A DNA stretch of 64,000 bases from Armatimonadota bacterium (GCA_018268395.1 JAFDWQ010000001.1:347720-411719), one strand, 5' to 3'. Counted from the first letter of the stretch, positions 52,753 to 62,887 are shown. Notes: generated by a model not told the origin, from the letters alone. Made by a program: numbers and translations.

Positions 52753-52977
52753 GTGGACAAAGTCCTGCCCGCGGCCCCTCGGGCGCCTTGGAGCGCGCTC
52801 CTGTCGGTCTTGGTCGCCCTGTTCTACGATGTCTCTCCGGTCGACCTGATCCCGGACCTGATCCCGTTACTCGGCTGGTTCGACGACGGAGTCGTCACCG
52901 TCGTCCTGGCCGTCGTCGCCGTCGCTTCCTGGCGGAAGTGGGCGAAGAAGCGGCGGACGGTCGCGTTGGCGAAATAA
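52753..52977 (+). CDS. YkvA-type DUF1232 membrane protein
   Basis: About 74 residues from a GTG at 52753. ALFYDVSPVDLIPDLIPLLGWFDDGVVTVVL is the DUF1232/YkvA core (YD..P.DLIPD..P.LG..DD). Two hydrophobic segments. The frame is open upstream (VRCIFGSARVVKAFVDK), so an earlier start is possible. Function unknown in the family. Divergent from the pseudopilin-like gene; a strong terminator follows. Confidence 0.75.
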   Translation: MDKVLPAAPRAPWSALLSVLVALFYDVSPVDLIPDLIPLLGWFDDGVVTVVLAVVAVASWRKWAKKRRTVALAK

Positions 52978-52981
52978 GTCG

Positions 52982-53015
52982 CGAGCGGCCCGGTCGGATC
53001 CGACCGGGCCGCTCG
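52982..53015. terminator. Palindromic terminator, 34 bases
   Basis: CGAGCGGCCCGGTCGGATCC and its reverse complement form a perfect 34-base palindrome between the DUF1232 gene and the convergent LTxxQ gene. No long T-tract follows, but position and strength suit a two-way terminator. Confidence 0.65.
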
Positions 53016-53035
53016 ACGGCACAGACGAAGGGGCG

Positions 53036-53752
53036 TCAGCCGCCGTTCTCGTCCTCGAACGTGAACGCCGCACCTTGCATCGTCTTGAACTTCGCCGCTT
53101 GATCGGCGGTCAGGACTTTGCCCAGTTCGTCGTTCAAGGTCTTATCGTTCTTGGTCTGCATGTCGCGGGCCTCTTGTCGGTCGAGTTCCTGGTTGCGGAC
53201 CTTCTCCATGATCGACTGGTTGGCTTCGCGCTGCTTGTCTTGTAGTCCCTTGATCTTGGCGGTCTGATCCGCCGAAAGTCCAAGGTCCTTTTGGACGTCT
53301 TCGCGACCGAGCGCACGGTAGCCCGAGCGCTGGAGGAAAAGCTCTTTCAGCCGCTTCTGCTGGTCGGCGTTCAGAACGTCCAGGACGGCCTTTTCCCTCT
53401 CGGCCATCTGTTTCTGGCGCTCGGCCGGATCGACGTTGCCACCGGCTCCGCGGCCGCCGCCGGCACCGCCGGCGTTTCCGCCTCCGCCCGCTCCCCGACC
53501 GCCTCCGGCACCGGCTGCGTTACCTCCGCCGGCCCCCCGACCGCCGCGCGGGTTCAATTCGCCGAGCTTCGCCTTTTGATCGTCGGTGAGCTTGATCTCT
53601 TTCTGGACGTCGGCTCTTTGGAGCAGGCCGGTCATGCTGTTGTTGTTGCGCCCGAAGCCTTGTCGTGCCTGTCGGCCGCCGCCGGCTGCGCCGCCCTGGG
53701 CGTAGCCCGCCACGGCAAGGGCGAGGAGAGTGAAAACGAAGACTTTCTTCAT
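53036..53752 (-). CDS. Secreted Gly-rich LTxxQ-motif protein
   Basis: 238 residues from the ATG at 53752 (GGAGG about 10 bases upstream). Signal peptide MKKVFVFTLLALAVAGYAQ. It carries three to four LTxxQ-like helices (IKLTDDQKAKLGEL, LNADQQKRLKELFLQ, LGLSADQTAKIKGLQ, VLTADQAAKFKTM) as in Spy/CpxP proteins, interrupted by a Gly/Ala-rich stretch (about 70-110, RGAGGGNAAGAGGGRGAGG). Spy-like proteins are periplasmic chaperones or stress sensors. A role in envelope stress is inferred. Confidence 0.7.
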   Translation of the reverse strand: MKKVFVFTLLALAVAGYAQGGAAGGGRQARQGFGRNNNSMTGLLQRADVQKEIKLTDDQKAKLGELNPRGGRGAGGGNAAGAGGGRGAGGGGNAGGAGGGRGAGGNVDPAERQKQMAEREKAVLDVLNADQQKRLKELFLQRSGYRALGREDVQKDLGLSADQTAKIKGLQDKQREANQSIMEKVRNQELDRQEARDMQTKNDKTLNDELGKVLTADQAAKFKTMQGAAFTFEDENGG

Positions 53753-53956
53753 GGGTGTAAAGACCTCCAATCCGGATTGGACGTCGGACTCGTCCGTGGG
53801 TTCACTGCTCTCCTCGCCACGTACCAACGTTCGACGATCCTGCGGCCCCAGACCCTCGTCGTCGCACGATGTCAGGACGCGGCTTGATTCTCCTGCACAT
53901 TAGTTCGGTATCATCTATCAATAATTCTGGGCCGCAAGAGGGCGATCAGGGACTCC

Positions 53957-55900
53957 ATGGCAGGAGCAACGGGTTCGGGAAAAGAAGACCAAGGTTCGGC
54001 GACTCGGTACGCCGACCTTTTGAGAGCGGTGGTGGAAACGGCCGTCGACGGGATCTTGACGATCGACCGTCACGGTACCGTGATCACGGCGAACGCGGCC
54101 GTGGAACGGATGTTCGGCTTCAGCGAAGACGAACTTCGTGGCCAAAACGTCCGCGTCCTGATGCCGTCCCCTTATCACGAGGCCCACGACGGATATCTGA
54201 GGAACTATTTCGAAACCGGCGTCCGAAAGATCATCGGGATCGGTCGTGAAGTCCGCGGCCGGAGGCGCGACGGCACCGAATTCCCCTTGGAACTTGCGGT
54301 GGCGGAAACGCCGACCGAGGACGGCGTCGTCTTTACGGGCACCTTGCGCGACATCTCCGAGCGCAAGGCCGCGGAGGATGCGCTCAGTCGGGAACGGTCC
54401 CTGTTGAAGGCCGTCTTCGACACTGCTGCCGACGGGATCTTGACCGTCGACGGGAACGGGCGGATCATGACGGCCAACCCGGCCGTCCACCGTTACTTCG
54501 GATACGACCCAGGCGAAATGGAAGGCCGTCCGCTGACGTCGCTGACAATGGCGGACGATCCCGTGGAGACGTACGTGTCCGTCGGACGGGACGAGGTCCC
54601 CTCTGGAGCCGGAGTCGTCCGGGAGACGTCGGGAGTCCGAAAGTCCGGCGCGAGGTTCCCGATGGAGATCGCAGTGACGGAGACGGTCACAGAAGACGCG
54701 AGGCTTTACACCTGTGTCGTCCGCGACGTCACAGACGCCAAGCGCGCGCGTGAAATGAAAGCGGCCAAAGAAATGGCCGAACAATCGAGTGCGGCCAAAA
54801 GCGAGTTCCTCTCGAGGATGAGCCACGAACTTCGGACCCCCTTGAACGCGGTCCTCGGGTTCGCACAGCTCATCGAGATGAAACGGACGGACCCGGAGAC
54901 GAGAGAAGCGACGGGCGCGATCCTGAAAGCGGGGCAACACCTGCTCAACTTGATCAACGAAGTGCTCGACCTGGCCCGGATCGAAGCGGGCAAACTGCAA
55001 CTCTCGGTCGAGCCGGTCTCGGTCACCGAAGTCGTCCGGCAAGCCCTCGACCTCATCGGTCCCGATGCCCAGCGGTCCGGTCTGACCGTCCTCGTGGACG
55101 AGGAATCCATGGAAGGGGCCATGGTCTTGGCCGACAGGCGCCGGATCCTCCAGGTCTTGATCAACGTTCTCTCGAACGCGGTCAAGTACAACTGTCCCGG
55201 CGGTCGGATCCACGTCACGTCCGACCGTGAAGTCGAGCGGTTCTCGATCAACGTGACCGACACGGGCCAGGGGATCGACGAGGCGGACGCCCGACACCTC
55301 TTCGAACCGTTCCGACGGTTCGGCGATAGGAGCAAGGAAGGGACCGGGCTTGGTCTGGCCGTCTCCAAGAGCTTTCTCGAACTGATGGGCGGATCGATCA
55401 CGTTGGCCCGCTCCGATCGGTCCGGATCGACGTTCAGCATCGGTCTCGTGCCGACGGTCGCGGCCCTGCCGTTGGAAGAACGCGAACTGTCGCGCCGACT
55501 TGGCGAAGGCCCTCGTTTCGAAGGCCCGAAGACGGTCCTGTACATCGAGGACAACCTATCGAACTACCGTCTGCTCGAGCTCGCCTTCGGGATGTGGGGC
55601 GGGATCGAACTGCTGCCCGCGATGCAAGGAGAGATCGGACTCGTCCTCGCGCTCGAACGACTCCCGGACCTGATCCTCCTCGACCTCCATCTTCCGGACA
55701 TGTCCGGCTATGACGTCCTCGTCCACTTGAAATCCGACGAGAGGACCCATGACATCCCCGTCGTCGTCATCAGTGCCGATGCGACGCCGTCCGAAATGCG
55801 GCGCATCCTCAAGGCAGGGGCGCTCGATTATCTGACCAAGCCGGTGAACCTCGAATCGCTTGCGAAAATCGTCAAGTCCCGGCTGACCCAAGTGGGGTGA
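53957..55900 (+). CDS. Hybrid sensor histidine kinase (PAS-PAS-HisKA-HATPase-REC)
   Basis: 647 residues without TM segments. Two PAS domains (about 18-135 and 140-260; GILTIDRHGTVITANAAVERMFGF, GILTVDGNGRIMTANPAVHRYFGY) come first. HisKA has SRMSHELRTPLNAV (His290). The ATPase shows LINVLSNAVKYN (N box), DTGQGID (G1), and GTGLGLAVSK (G2). The C-terminal receiver has LILLDLHLPDMSGYD (Asp576) and DYLTKPVN. A cytoplasmic redox- or ligand-sensing PAS kinase whose REC domain may pass phosphate to the next gene product, to which it is coupled by GTGA. Confidence 0.93.
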   Translation: MAGATGSGKEDQGSATRYADLLRAVVETAVDGILTIDRHGTVITANAAVERMFGFSEDELRGQNVRVLMPSPYHEAHDGYLRNYFETGVRKIIGIGREVRGRRRDGTEFPLELAVAETPTEDGVVFTGTLRDISERKAAEDALSRERSLLKAVFDTAADGILTVDGNGRIMTANPAVHRYFGYDPGEMEGRPLTSLTMADDPVETYVSVGRDEVPSGAGVVRETSGVRKSGARFPMEIAVTETVTEDARLYTCVVRDVTDAKRAREMKAAKEMAEQSSAAKSEFLSRMSHELRTPLNAVLGFAQLIEMKRTDPETREATGAILKAGQHLLNLINEVLDLARIEAGKLQLSVEPVSVTEVVRQALDLIGPDAQRSGLTVLVDEESMEGAMVLADRRRILQVLINVLSNAVKYNCPGGRIHVTSDREVERFSINVTDTGQGIDEADARHLFEPFRRFGDRSKEGTGLGLAVSKSFLELMGGSITLARSDRSGSTFSIGLVPTVAALPLEERELSRRLGEGPRFEGPKTVLYIEDNLSNYRLLELAFGMWGGIELLPAMQGEIGLVLALERLPDLILLDLHLPDMSGYDVLVHLKSDERTHDIPVVVISADATPSEMRRILKAGALDYLTKPVNLESLAKIVKSRLTQVG

Positions 55901-56958
55901 CGATGCAGCTCAGTTGGACATTCGACAACGCAAGATCCTTGGTCATCGACGACAATCTGGAGAACGTCAAGGTCGTCCGGCGGTTGCTGGAGGGGACCGG
56001 ATGTTGCGCGGTCGAAGGCGTTACGGACCCCACCAAGGCAGTCGAGGCGTACCGAAGGTACAGGCCGGACGTCATCCTCCTCGATCTGCACATGCCCGTC
56101 CTTGACGGCTATGAAGTCCTCGCCCTTCTTAAATCGGCGGGAGCTGTCCGAGAGTTCGTCCCGGTCCTCGTCTGTACGGCCGACGAGTCCACCGAGGCCC
56201 GACAGAAAGCGCTTGACCTTGGTGCCTCCGACTTCATCACGAAACCGTTCGATGCGACCGAACTCGTCCTCCGCATCCGGAACTTCCTCCACATGAGGCA
56301 CATCCAGGTCGCCTTGCGCGAACAGAACGTCGACCTTGAGGCGATGATCGTTCAAAGGACGTTCGAACTCCACGACGCCCGGTCGGAAGCGATCCACACT
56401 CTCGCCAGGGCCGCCGAATACCGGGACGACATCACGGGCGATCACACGCAGCGCGTCGGACACATGAGTTCGGCGATCTCGGTGTCGCTCGGCCTGGACG
56501 CGGCTTCACAGAACGTGATCCGCATGGCTGCGCCCTTGCACGACGTCGGGAAGATCGGAGTGACCGACAAGATCCTACTCAAGCCAGGCAAGCTCACGCA
56601 CGCCGAGTTCGAAGCGATGAAGAAGCATACGGTCATCGGCGCCCAGATCATCGGCGACGCCCGATCACCCGTTCTCGAGATGGCGCGCGACATCGCCTTG
56701 TCCCATCACGAGCGTTGGGACGGTTCAGGATATCCCGCGGGGCTTCCCGGCCTAGACATCCCCCTAGCGGCGCGGATCGTCGCGGTCGCCGACGTCTACG
56801 ACGCCTTGACGCACGAACGGCCGTACAAGGAAGCATGGCCCGTGGCCCAGGCCGTCGCCGAGATCCGCTATCAAAGTGGAAAGCAGTTCGATCCCGATAT
56901 CGTGGACGCCTTTCTCAGTATCGACCTTGACGACTACGAGAAAGACGCCATCGAGTAG
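55897..56958 (+). CDS. HD-GYP response regulator (c-di-GMP phosphodiesterase, RpfG type)
   Basis: 353 residues from a GTG at 55897 overlapping the kinase stop (an ATG at 55903 is also possible). Receiver domain about 10-125 with VILLDLHMPVLDGYEVL and Lys in FITKPFD. HD-GYP domain about 150-345: HTQRVGHMSSA, PLHDVGKIGV (the HD pair), LSHHERWDGSGYPAGL (the GYP motif), and VADVYDALTHERPYKEAW. It should degrade c-di-GMP when phosphorylated by the upstream kinase. Confidence 0.94.
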   Translation: MTMQLSWTFDNARSLVIDDNLENVKVVRRLLEGTGCCAVEGVTDPTKAVEAYRRYRPDVILLDLHMPVLDGYEVLALLKSAGAVREFVPVLVCTADESTEARQKALDLGASDFITKPFDATELVLRIRNFLHMRHIQVALREQNVDLEAMIVQRTFELHDARSEAIHTLARAAEYRDDITGDHTQRVGHMSSAISVSLGLDAASQNVIRMAAPLHDVGKIGVTDKILLKPGKLTHAEFEAMKKHTVIGAQIIGDARSPVLEMARDIALSHHERWDGSGYPAGLPGLDIPLAARIVAVADVYDALTHERPYKEAWPVAQAVAEIRYQSGKQFDPDIVDAFLSIDLDDYEKDAIE

Positions 56959-56968
56959 ATTCGACGGA

Positions 56969-57781
56969 ATGGCGGACAAGGACTATGTCCTCGGCACCCA
57001 TGACGAGGAGATCTCGCGCTTAGGGCTTCAGCACCTCGTTTGGAGGTCGCGGACGGCCGCGGTATGGGAGCGTGCCGGGATCGACCGGGGGTCGCGCGTG
57101 CTCGACGTAGGGGCCGGACCAGGGTTTGCGACGTCCGACCTTGCTGAAGTCGTAGGGTCGTCAGGCGAGGTCGTGGCCCTTGAGCGGTCGCAGCGGTTCA
57201 TCGCTTACGGCCGTGACCGACTGGCGTCGCTCGGCCTTGGGCACGCCCGGTTCCGCCCGACCGACCTCGTCACGGACGATTTCGGGGCCACCGGCTACGA
57301 CGCGGCCTGGTGCCGATGGGTGCTCTCGTTCGTCAGCGATCCGCGGACCGTCGTCGCAAAAGTCGCGGGCGCCTTGCGTCCCGGCGGACGGTTCGTCGTC
57401 CACGAGTACCTCGACTACGGGACCTGGACGTTCCTCCCGCCACGCCCCCCGCACACACGGTTCGTCGAGGCGCCCGAGACGAGTTGGCGAGAGACGGGCG
57501 GAGAGCCGGACATCGGACGCGTGCTGCCGTCCCTCTTAAGTGAAGCGGGTTTTTCCTTGACCCGGGTGGAGCCCGTCGTGTTCTCGATGAAGCCGGGCAC
57601 ACTGACGTGGCAGTGGCCGGCGGCCTTTATCAACGGGAGTGCCCTACGGCTCGCAGAGCAGGGCCATTTGAGCCGCGAGGAAGCCGAGGAGGCGATCGAC
57701 GATTTCGCCGAGGCCCAGAAGGCTCCCGGCGCCGTCATGGTGTCCCCTATGGTCGTGGAAATCGTCGCCGTCCGGGACTGA
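56969..57781 (+). CDS. SAM-dependent methyltransferase
   Basis: 270 residues from the ATG at 56969, 10 bases after the HD-GYP gene. Class I fold: motif I VLDVGAGPGFATSDLA (about 50-65), acidic end of strand 2 VVALERS, motif for strand 4 YDAAWCRWVLSFVSDP and post-motif LRPGGRFVVHEYLDYGTW. The substrate-side C-terminal half includes RFVEAPETSWRETGG. A small-molecule methyltransferase; substrate unknown. Confidence 0.87.
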   Translation: MADKDYVLGTHDEEISRLGLQHLVWRSRTAAVWERAGIDRGSRVLDVGAGPGFATSDLAEVVGSSGEVVALERSQRFIAYGRDRLASLGLGHARFRPTDLVTDDFGATGYDAAWCRWVLSFVSDPRTVVAKVAGALRPGGRFVVHEYLDYGTWTFLPPRPPHTRFVEAPETSWRETGGEPDIGRVLPSLLSEAGFSLTRVEPVVFSMKPGTLTWQWPAAFINGSALRLAEQGHLSREEAEEAIDDFAEAQKAPGAVMVSPMVVEIVAVRD

Positions 57782-58021
57782 TCCTGGCAGCGTCGTCCGA
57801 CCCTACTGTGCCCTTCGATCGTTCGGAACTTGCCGGACGGCCCAGGAACGATGGAGCATCGGGCACGAATCCTCCGTCCTAATGATTGAACACACTGTCG
57901 GGCAGTCCCCCTCTCTCCGGCTCAGGCTACTCTTCATAGACTTCGGGTTCAGGGGGGAGGGAGACGGCCCCTCTCGGAGATCGCGTCCTGCTCGCAGGTC
58001 TGCCGGGTAGTCTCCGACGCG

Positions 58022-61000
58022 ATGCGGTCCTTCCTTGCATTGGCCTTTGCCTTGGCCGTCGTTCCCGGTGTCGCGTTCGCGCAGACGTCGCTCGAAGCCG
58101 GTTTCAAAAACCCGCCGGACTCGGCGAAGCCCCATACCTGGTGGCACTGGATGAACGGCAACGTCTCGAAAGCCGGCATCACCGCCGACCTCGAGGCGAT
58201 GAAGCGGATCGGTCTCGGCGGAGCCCAGATCTTCAACGTCGACTGCGACATCCCGGAAGGGCGTACGCCGTTCATGTCGGCACAGTGGAAGGAGGCCGTC
58301 GCCCACGCGTTCCGGGAAGCGAAGCGCCTCGGGATCGAGATCTGCGTGCACAACTGCGCCGGCTGGTCGAGCAGTGGCGGGCCGTGGGTCACGCCCGAAC
58401 ACGCGATGCAGATCCTGACGTGGAGCGAAACTCCGGTCACAGGCCCCTCGCGGTTCGAAGGCCGTCTGCCTCAACCTGAATCAAAGCTCGGTTTCTACCG
58501 CGACATCGCCGTCTACGCCGTCCGGAAACCTCAGGACGACACGTTCAGGATCCCGAACATCAGGGCTAAGGCCGCGTTCGACCGTGGCGACCGTATCGCT
58601 CCGGACACGACGGACTACCCGGAGCACTTGGCCGTTCCGATCGGTGACGTCCGTATGTTGAAAGCCGACCCCGACGGAAAGGTCGTCTTCGACGCCCCGG
58701 CAGGCGAGTGGACGTTGATCCGTCTCGGACATACGCCGACGGGTAAGGGGAACCACCCGTCTCCACCGTCTGGTTATGGACCGGAAATCGACAAGATGAG
58801 CCGGGAGGCTATGGACCAACACTGGGCGGGAATGATGGACACCGTCCTTAAGGCGAACGGACCGGTCTCTGGCAAGGGGCTGAACAACGCCCTCATCGAC
58901 AGTTACGAGGTCGGGTCACAAAACTGGACCCCGAAGTTCAGAGAAGAATTCACCAAAAGGAGGGGGTACGACCCGCTGCCGTTCCTGCCCGTCGTGACGG
59001 GCCGGCTCATCGGAAGCGGAGAGACCAGCGAGCGCTTCCTTTGGGACCTCAGGAGGACGGTGAGCGACCTCTTCGCCGACAATTACTTCGCCTACTTTGG
59101 CGAACTGTGCCGGAAGAACGGGCTCCTGTTCTCGACGGAAGGTTATGGGAACGGGTCCTTCGACAACCTGCAGGTCAGCGGAATGGCCGACGTCCCGATG
59201 GGGGAGTTCTGGTCGTTCGACGGCATGGCTCAGGAGACGACGAAGTTGGCCGCGTCCGCGGCCCATACGAACGGGCGAAAGTTCGTGGGTGCCGAGGCGT
59301 TCACGGCCGACGAGAACCAGGGCCGCTTCCAGATCGACCCCTATTCGATCAAGGCGCTCGGAGACAGGATCTTTTCTTACGGCATCAACCGCTACATCTT
59401 CCACCGCTATGCGCACCAGCCGTGGACCGGCGTCGAGCCGGGGATGACGATGGGCCCGTGGGGCATGCACCTTGACCGGACCGAGACGTGGTGGGACCAA
59501 GGCTCGGCCTGGATGAAGTACATCGCTCGGTGCCAGTACCTTCTTCAATCTGGCCGCTTCGTTGCGGACGTCCTCGTCTTCACGGGAGAGGAGGGCCCGA
59601 ACGACCTGCCCATGATGAAGGGAACGGTCGTCCCTAACGGCTACGACTACGACGGGTGCGACCTCACCGTTCTGCAAAAGGCCCGCGTGGACAAGGGCGA
59701 GACCGTGCTTCCGTCCGGCATGCGCTATCGCCTCCTTGTTCTGCCGGACAGCCGCTACATGACCCTGAGGACCCTGAAGACCGTCGAGGCTCTCGTCCGC
59801 GCCGGGGCGACGGTCGTCGGGCCAAAGCCTCAGTTCTCGCCGAGCTTAAGCGAAGGCCCGGACGCGGACAAGGCGGTTCGGGCACTGGCCGACAAAGTCT
59901 GGGGGCCGGACGGCGGTCCAAGCGGCGGATTCCGGTACGGGAGCGGAAAGACGTACGGAACGTCACCACTCGCCGACGTCTTGAAGTCGATGGTCGGACC
60001 GGACGTCACTGTGAACGGAGCCCCCGCGACGTCACTGAACTGGATCCACCGTTTGGTCGATCAGTCAGACGTATATTTCGTGGCCAATCCGAAATACGCG
60101 AGCGTGACCCGGACCATCGGGTTCAGGGTCGCCGACCTGGAGCCTGAACTTTGGGATCCAGAGACAGGGTCCGTGTCTCCGGCCCCTTTGTGGCAGCGGT
60201 CCGGAGGACGGACGAACGTGACTCTGCCGTTCGGTCCGGCTCAGTCCGTCTTCGTCGTCTTCCGCAAGCCCGCCAAGGGCGCGCACACCGCTACGGCCCA
60301 AAGGTTGGACCCGAGCGGGAGCGTCCCGGTCACGCCGAAGATCGGGGTCGTGTCGGCGCGGTACGAAGCCGTCGACGGGACCGGTGGCGTCGACGTCACG
60401 CAGAAGGTCGCCCAAATGGTGGCCGAGGGGTCGACCGAGATCTCGGCGAACAACAGCAATTTCGGCGATCCGACGTACAACCATGTCAAGCACCTGAAGA
60501 TCGTGTACACGGTGGACGGCAAACGGATCGAAACGACCGTCGCTGAGAACGGCGTCCTGGCGTTCGTCCCGGTCAAGCCCGACGACGTACCACCGGACTT
60601 CGAGTTCGTCGACGGCAAGATGTTCGTCTGGAACCCCGGCTTCTACGCTGTAACGGACTCGAAAGGCGGATCCCGCACATGGCGCGTTCCGGCGCCCAAA
60701 GAGACGCCCGTGAAGGGGCCATGGACCGTCGGGTTCCAGAAGGGCCGGGGCGCACCGGCACAAGCCCGCTTCGATACCCTCGCCTCATGGACCGAGAACA
60801 CGGATTCCGGTGTCAAGTTCTTCTCCGGCACGGCCACGTACACGACGACCTTCGACGTCGCACCGTCCGTAAGGGCCGGTGGTCAAACCGTTTGGTTGGA
60901 CCTTGGAAAGGTGAAGAACTTCGCCGATGTCACGTTGAACGGTCGGCGCTTCCCGACACTTTGGAAGGCGCCCTTCCGCCTCGACGTCACGAAAGCCGTC

Positions 61001-61282
61001 CAAAGCGGAGCGAACCGCCTCGAAGTCAAGGTCACGAACCTCTGGCCGAACCGGCTGATCGGCGACGAGCAGCTTCCGGACGAAAACGAATGGCGGGGAT
61101 CGGCGATCGCCAAACTGCCCGACTGGGCTTTGGACATGAAGCCGCGCCCGAAGTCGGACCGGGTCGCCTGGACGACGTGGCACTTCTTCCGTAAGGACTC
61201 GAAGCTGCTCGAGTCGGGCTTGATCGGCCCGGTCAGGTTGCGCTCGTCCGTTCCGGTACCGTTGGTGAAGTCTGCCAGGTAG
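58022..61282 (+). CDS. GH106-type alpha-L-rhamnosidase, secreted
   Basis: 1086 residues. Signal peptide (LALAFALAVVPGVAFA). The opening FKNPPDSAKPHTWWHWMNGNVSKAGITADLEAMKRIGLGGAQIFNVD is characteristic of GH106 and related glycosidases (PP...P..WWHW..G.....G...DL.....G.GG). The barrel continues with EICVHNCAGWSSSGGPWV, IDSYEVGSQNWTPKFREEF, and FSTEGYGNGS; carboxylates in these regions are likely catalytic. The C-terminal part has jelly-roll domains (WTVGFQKGRG, ATYTTTFDV, LDLGKVKNFADVTLNGR) like glycosidase beta-sandwiches. It should release rhamnose from plant or bacterial polysaccharide. No polysaccharide-use cluster surrounds it. Confidence 0.85.
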   Translation: MRSFLALAFALAVVPGVAFAQTSLEAGFKNPPDSAKPHTWWHWMNGNVSKAGITADLEAMKRIGLGGAQIFNVDCDIPEGRTPFMSAQWKEAVAHAFREAKRLGIEICVHNCAGWSSSGGPWVTPEHAMQILTWSETPVTGPSRFEGRLPQPESKLGFYRDIAVYAVRKPQDDTFRIPNIRAKAAFDRGDRIAPDTTDYPEHLAVPIGDVRMLKADPDGKVVFDAPAGEWTLIRLGHTPTGKGNHPSPPSGYGPEIDKMSREAMDQHWAGMMDTVLKANGPVSGKGLNNALIDSYEVGSQNWTPKFREEFTKRRGYDPLPFLPVVTGRLIGSGETSERFLWDLRRTVSDLFADNYFAYFGELCRKNGLLFSTEGYGNGSFDNLQVSGMADVPMGEFWSFDGMAQETTKLAASAAHTNGRKFVGAEAFTADENQGRFQIDPYSIKALGDRIFSYGINRYIFHRYAHQPWTGVEPGMTMGPWGMHLDRTETWWDQGSAWMKYIARCQYLLQSGRFVADVLVFTGEEGPNDLPMMKGTVVPNGYDYDGCDLTVLQKARVDKGETVLPSGMRYRLLVLPDSRYMTLRTLKTVEALVRAGATVVGPKPQFSPSLSEGPDADKAVRALADKVWGPDGGPSGGFRYGSGKTYGTSPLADVLKSMVGPDVTVNGAPATSLNWIHRLVDQSDVYFVANPKYASVTRTIGFRVADLEPELWDPETGSVSPAPLWQRSGGRTNVTLPFGPAQSVFVVFRKPAKGAHTATAQRLDPSGSVPVTPKIGVVSARYEAVDGTGGVDVTQKVAQMVAEGSTEISANNSNFGDPTYNHVKHLKIVYTVDGKRIETTVAENGVLAFVPVKPDDVPPDFEFVDGKMFVWNPGFYAVTDSKGGSRTWRVPAPKETPVKGPWTVGFQKGRGAPAQARFDTLASWTENTDSGVKFFSGTATYTTTFDVAPSVRAGGQTVWLDLGKVKNFADVTLNGRRFPTLWKAPFRLDVTKAVQSGANRLEVKVTNLWPNRLIGDEQLPDENEWRGSAIAKLPDWALDMKPRPKSDRVAWTTWHFFRKDSKLLESGLIGPVRLRSSVPVPLVKSAR

Positions 61283-61339
61283 CGGAGCGGATGGCCTTCA
61301 AAGAGTCATTTTGTTGGCTTCATTGGCACGGTTTCAATG

Positions 61340-61345
61340 TACAAT
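61340..61345 (+). promoter_or_regulatory. -10 box 5 bases before the start at 61351
   Basis: TACAAT (61340-61345) lies just upstream of the ATG at 61351, so the mRNA would begin at or near the start codon. There is no Shine-Dalgarno sequence. Confidence 0.35.
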
Positions 61346-61350
61346 GAAAC

Positions 61351-62880
61351 ATGCGGAGCTGCCATAAAGGCCACAAGATTATTGTCTCATTCTTGATGGC
61401 GGTGTGCCTAGGTTCGGCCGCAGACGCGACGGGGCCAGACTATCTTTGGCAACTTCCAGCCCCTCATCTGGCGTCCAAGGTCCGAGTCTCTCCCGACGGG
61501 CGGATGGTGTCCCTGGTATCGGATTCAAGGGCGTACGTCTTCGACTCTTCTGGTCCTTTCATCGGTTCGATCCCGATATCCGGAGCTGGCGGGGGCAGCG
61601 CTGAATTCACGTCGGATAGCACCCGCCTCTTGGGGCTGTTCGGAAAGGCGTCAGGAAGGAACCGGGTAGCCCAGATGTGGGTTTCCGACGGTTCGTCGAA
61701 GTTACTGGAATTCTTGAAACCTGACCCTGTGGGCTGCAATTTGGCCTTAATGGCCGGCGATCAGCGGTTTCTTTATGGGAGTACATCGAACACGATCGGA
61801 GAAGTCGACCTGGCAACGGGCAATATCGTGAAGACTTTCCCTTGCTCCAACCCGGCAGTCTTAGCCCGAAACGCGACTGGGACACGCTTCGCGTTCTTCA
61901 ACGGTTCGAGCGCCAAGCTCTACGAGTATCCTTCTGGATCTCTGCTGGCCAGCTTTCCGACAGGAGTGAACGGTAAGGACATCGCCGTAACGTCCAACGG
62001 GGCGTACGTCGTGACCTGCAACAACGACGGTGTGCGGGTCTGGTCGGCTGCGACCCAACTACTCTTCGCTTTTGTACCCATGTCAGGCAGTTCGTTTGCC
62101 GATCTCACTCCGGACGAGTCGCAAGTGGTCATAGCCGACTCGACAAGCGCCACTTGTACCGTTTACTCGATGCCTGACCTTTCCTTCGTCTCGAGTTTTT
62201 CGCTTCCCGAGAAACCAGTGGACATCGACCTGTCGCCTGATGGATCGATCGTTTATGTATCGTACGGCGCAAAGGACATCAAGCTGACGGCTCATAACGT
62301 GTACTCCGGCGTGGAGACGGTCACATTCCCTTACGGAGACTATGTTTCCAGCGAGTTCATTTGGTCGAAGACGGGCGAATCGTTCGCCGTGTTCTCGGGC
62401 TCCTACGTTAGGATCCGCAGGACATCCGACGGTAGTCTCCTTCGATCCTTGCCCATGGAAGTCCCAGACCGATGGGATTGGTCCGAACAAGGGGACATGG
62501 TCGCCACGCTCACCGACCGCGCCGTCAATGTCTGGCGCGTGTCGGACGGCACACTTCTCTTCACACAAGGCTTCGCGCAGCCTTATGGCCCGTACGACGT
62601 GGCCCTGTCCCCTGATGGAAGTCTTCTGGTGGTCACAGGGGTCCTCGTGGGTGAACACGGATCTCTCAATACACAAACGTGGATTTTCGAGACAATGGAC
62701 TGGAGCCTCGTTCTGGCAGACACGGGGGGAAACGGGTACTACTCCCGGGCAGAATTCTTGCCATCTGGAAAACTTGTGCTCCAAAACGGATACGAGAATA
62801 TCTACAAGATCTACGATAGATTTAACGGCAACTATTTGGCATCAACGTACTTGACGCACGGTAGGTTCAAATCCAGGTAA
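61351..62880 (+). CDS. Secreted beta-propeller (WD40/YVTN-like) protein
   Basis: 509 residues. Signal peptide IIVSFLMAVCLGSAADA. Repeated four-strand blade patterns: KVRVSPDGRMVSLVSDSRAYVFDSSG, AVLARNATGTRFAFFNGSSAKLYEYPSG, DIAVTSNGAYVVTCNNDGVRVWSAAT, DIDLSPDGSIVYVSYG and DVALSPDGSLLVVTG. Six to seven blades are likely. Base composition is less GC-rich than in neighbours and the codon use is more even, so it may be acquired. Such propellers bind proteins or sugars. No enzyme motif seen. Confidence 0.75.
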   Translation: MRSCHKGHKIIVSFLMAVCLGSAADATGPDYLWQLPAPHLASKVRVSPDGRMVSLVSDSRAYVFDSSGPFIGSIPISGAGGGSAEFTSDSTRLLGLFGKASGRNRVAQMWVSDGSSKLLEFLKPDPVGCNLALMAGDQRFLYGSTSNTIGEVDLATGNIVKTFPCSNPAVLARNATGTRFAFFNGSSAKLYEYPSGSLLASFPTGVNGKDIAVTSNGAYVVTCNNDGVRVWSAATQLLFAFVPMSGSSFADLTPDESQVVIADSTSATCTVYSMPDLSFVSSFSLPEKPVDIDLSPDGSIVYVSYGAKDIKLTAHNVYSGVETVTFPYGDYVSSEFIWSKTGESFAVFSGSYVRIRRTSDGSLLRSLPMEVPDRWDWSEQGDMVATLTDRAVNVWRVSDGTLLFTQGFAQPYGPYDVALSPDGSLLVVTGVLVGEHGSLNTQTWIFETMDWSLVLADTGGNGYYSRAEFLPSGKLVLQNGYENIYKIYDRFNGNYLASTYLTHGRFKSR

Positions 62881-62887
62881 CGTCGGG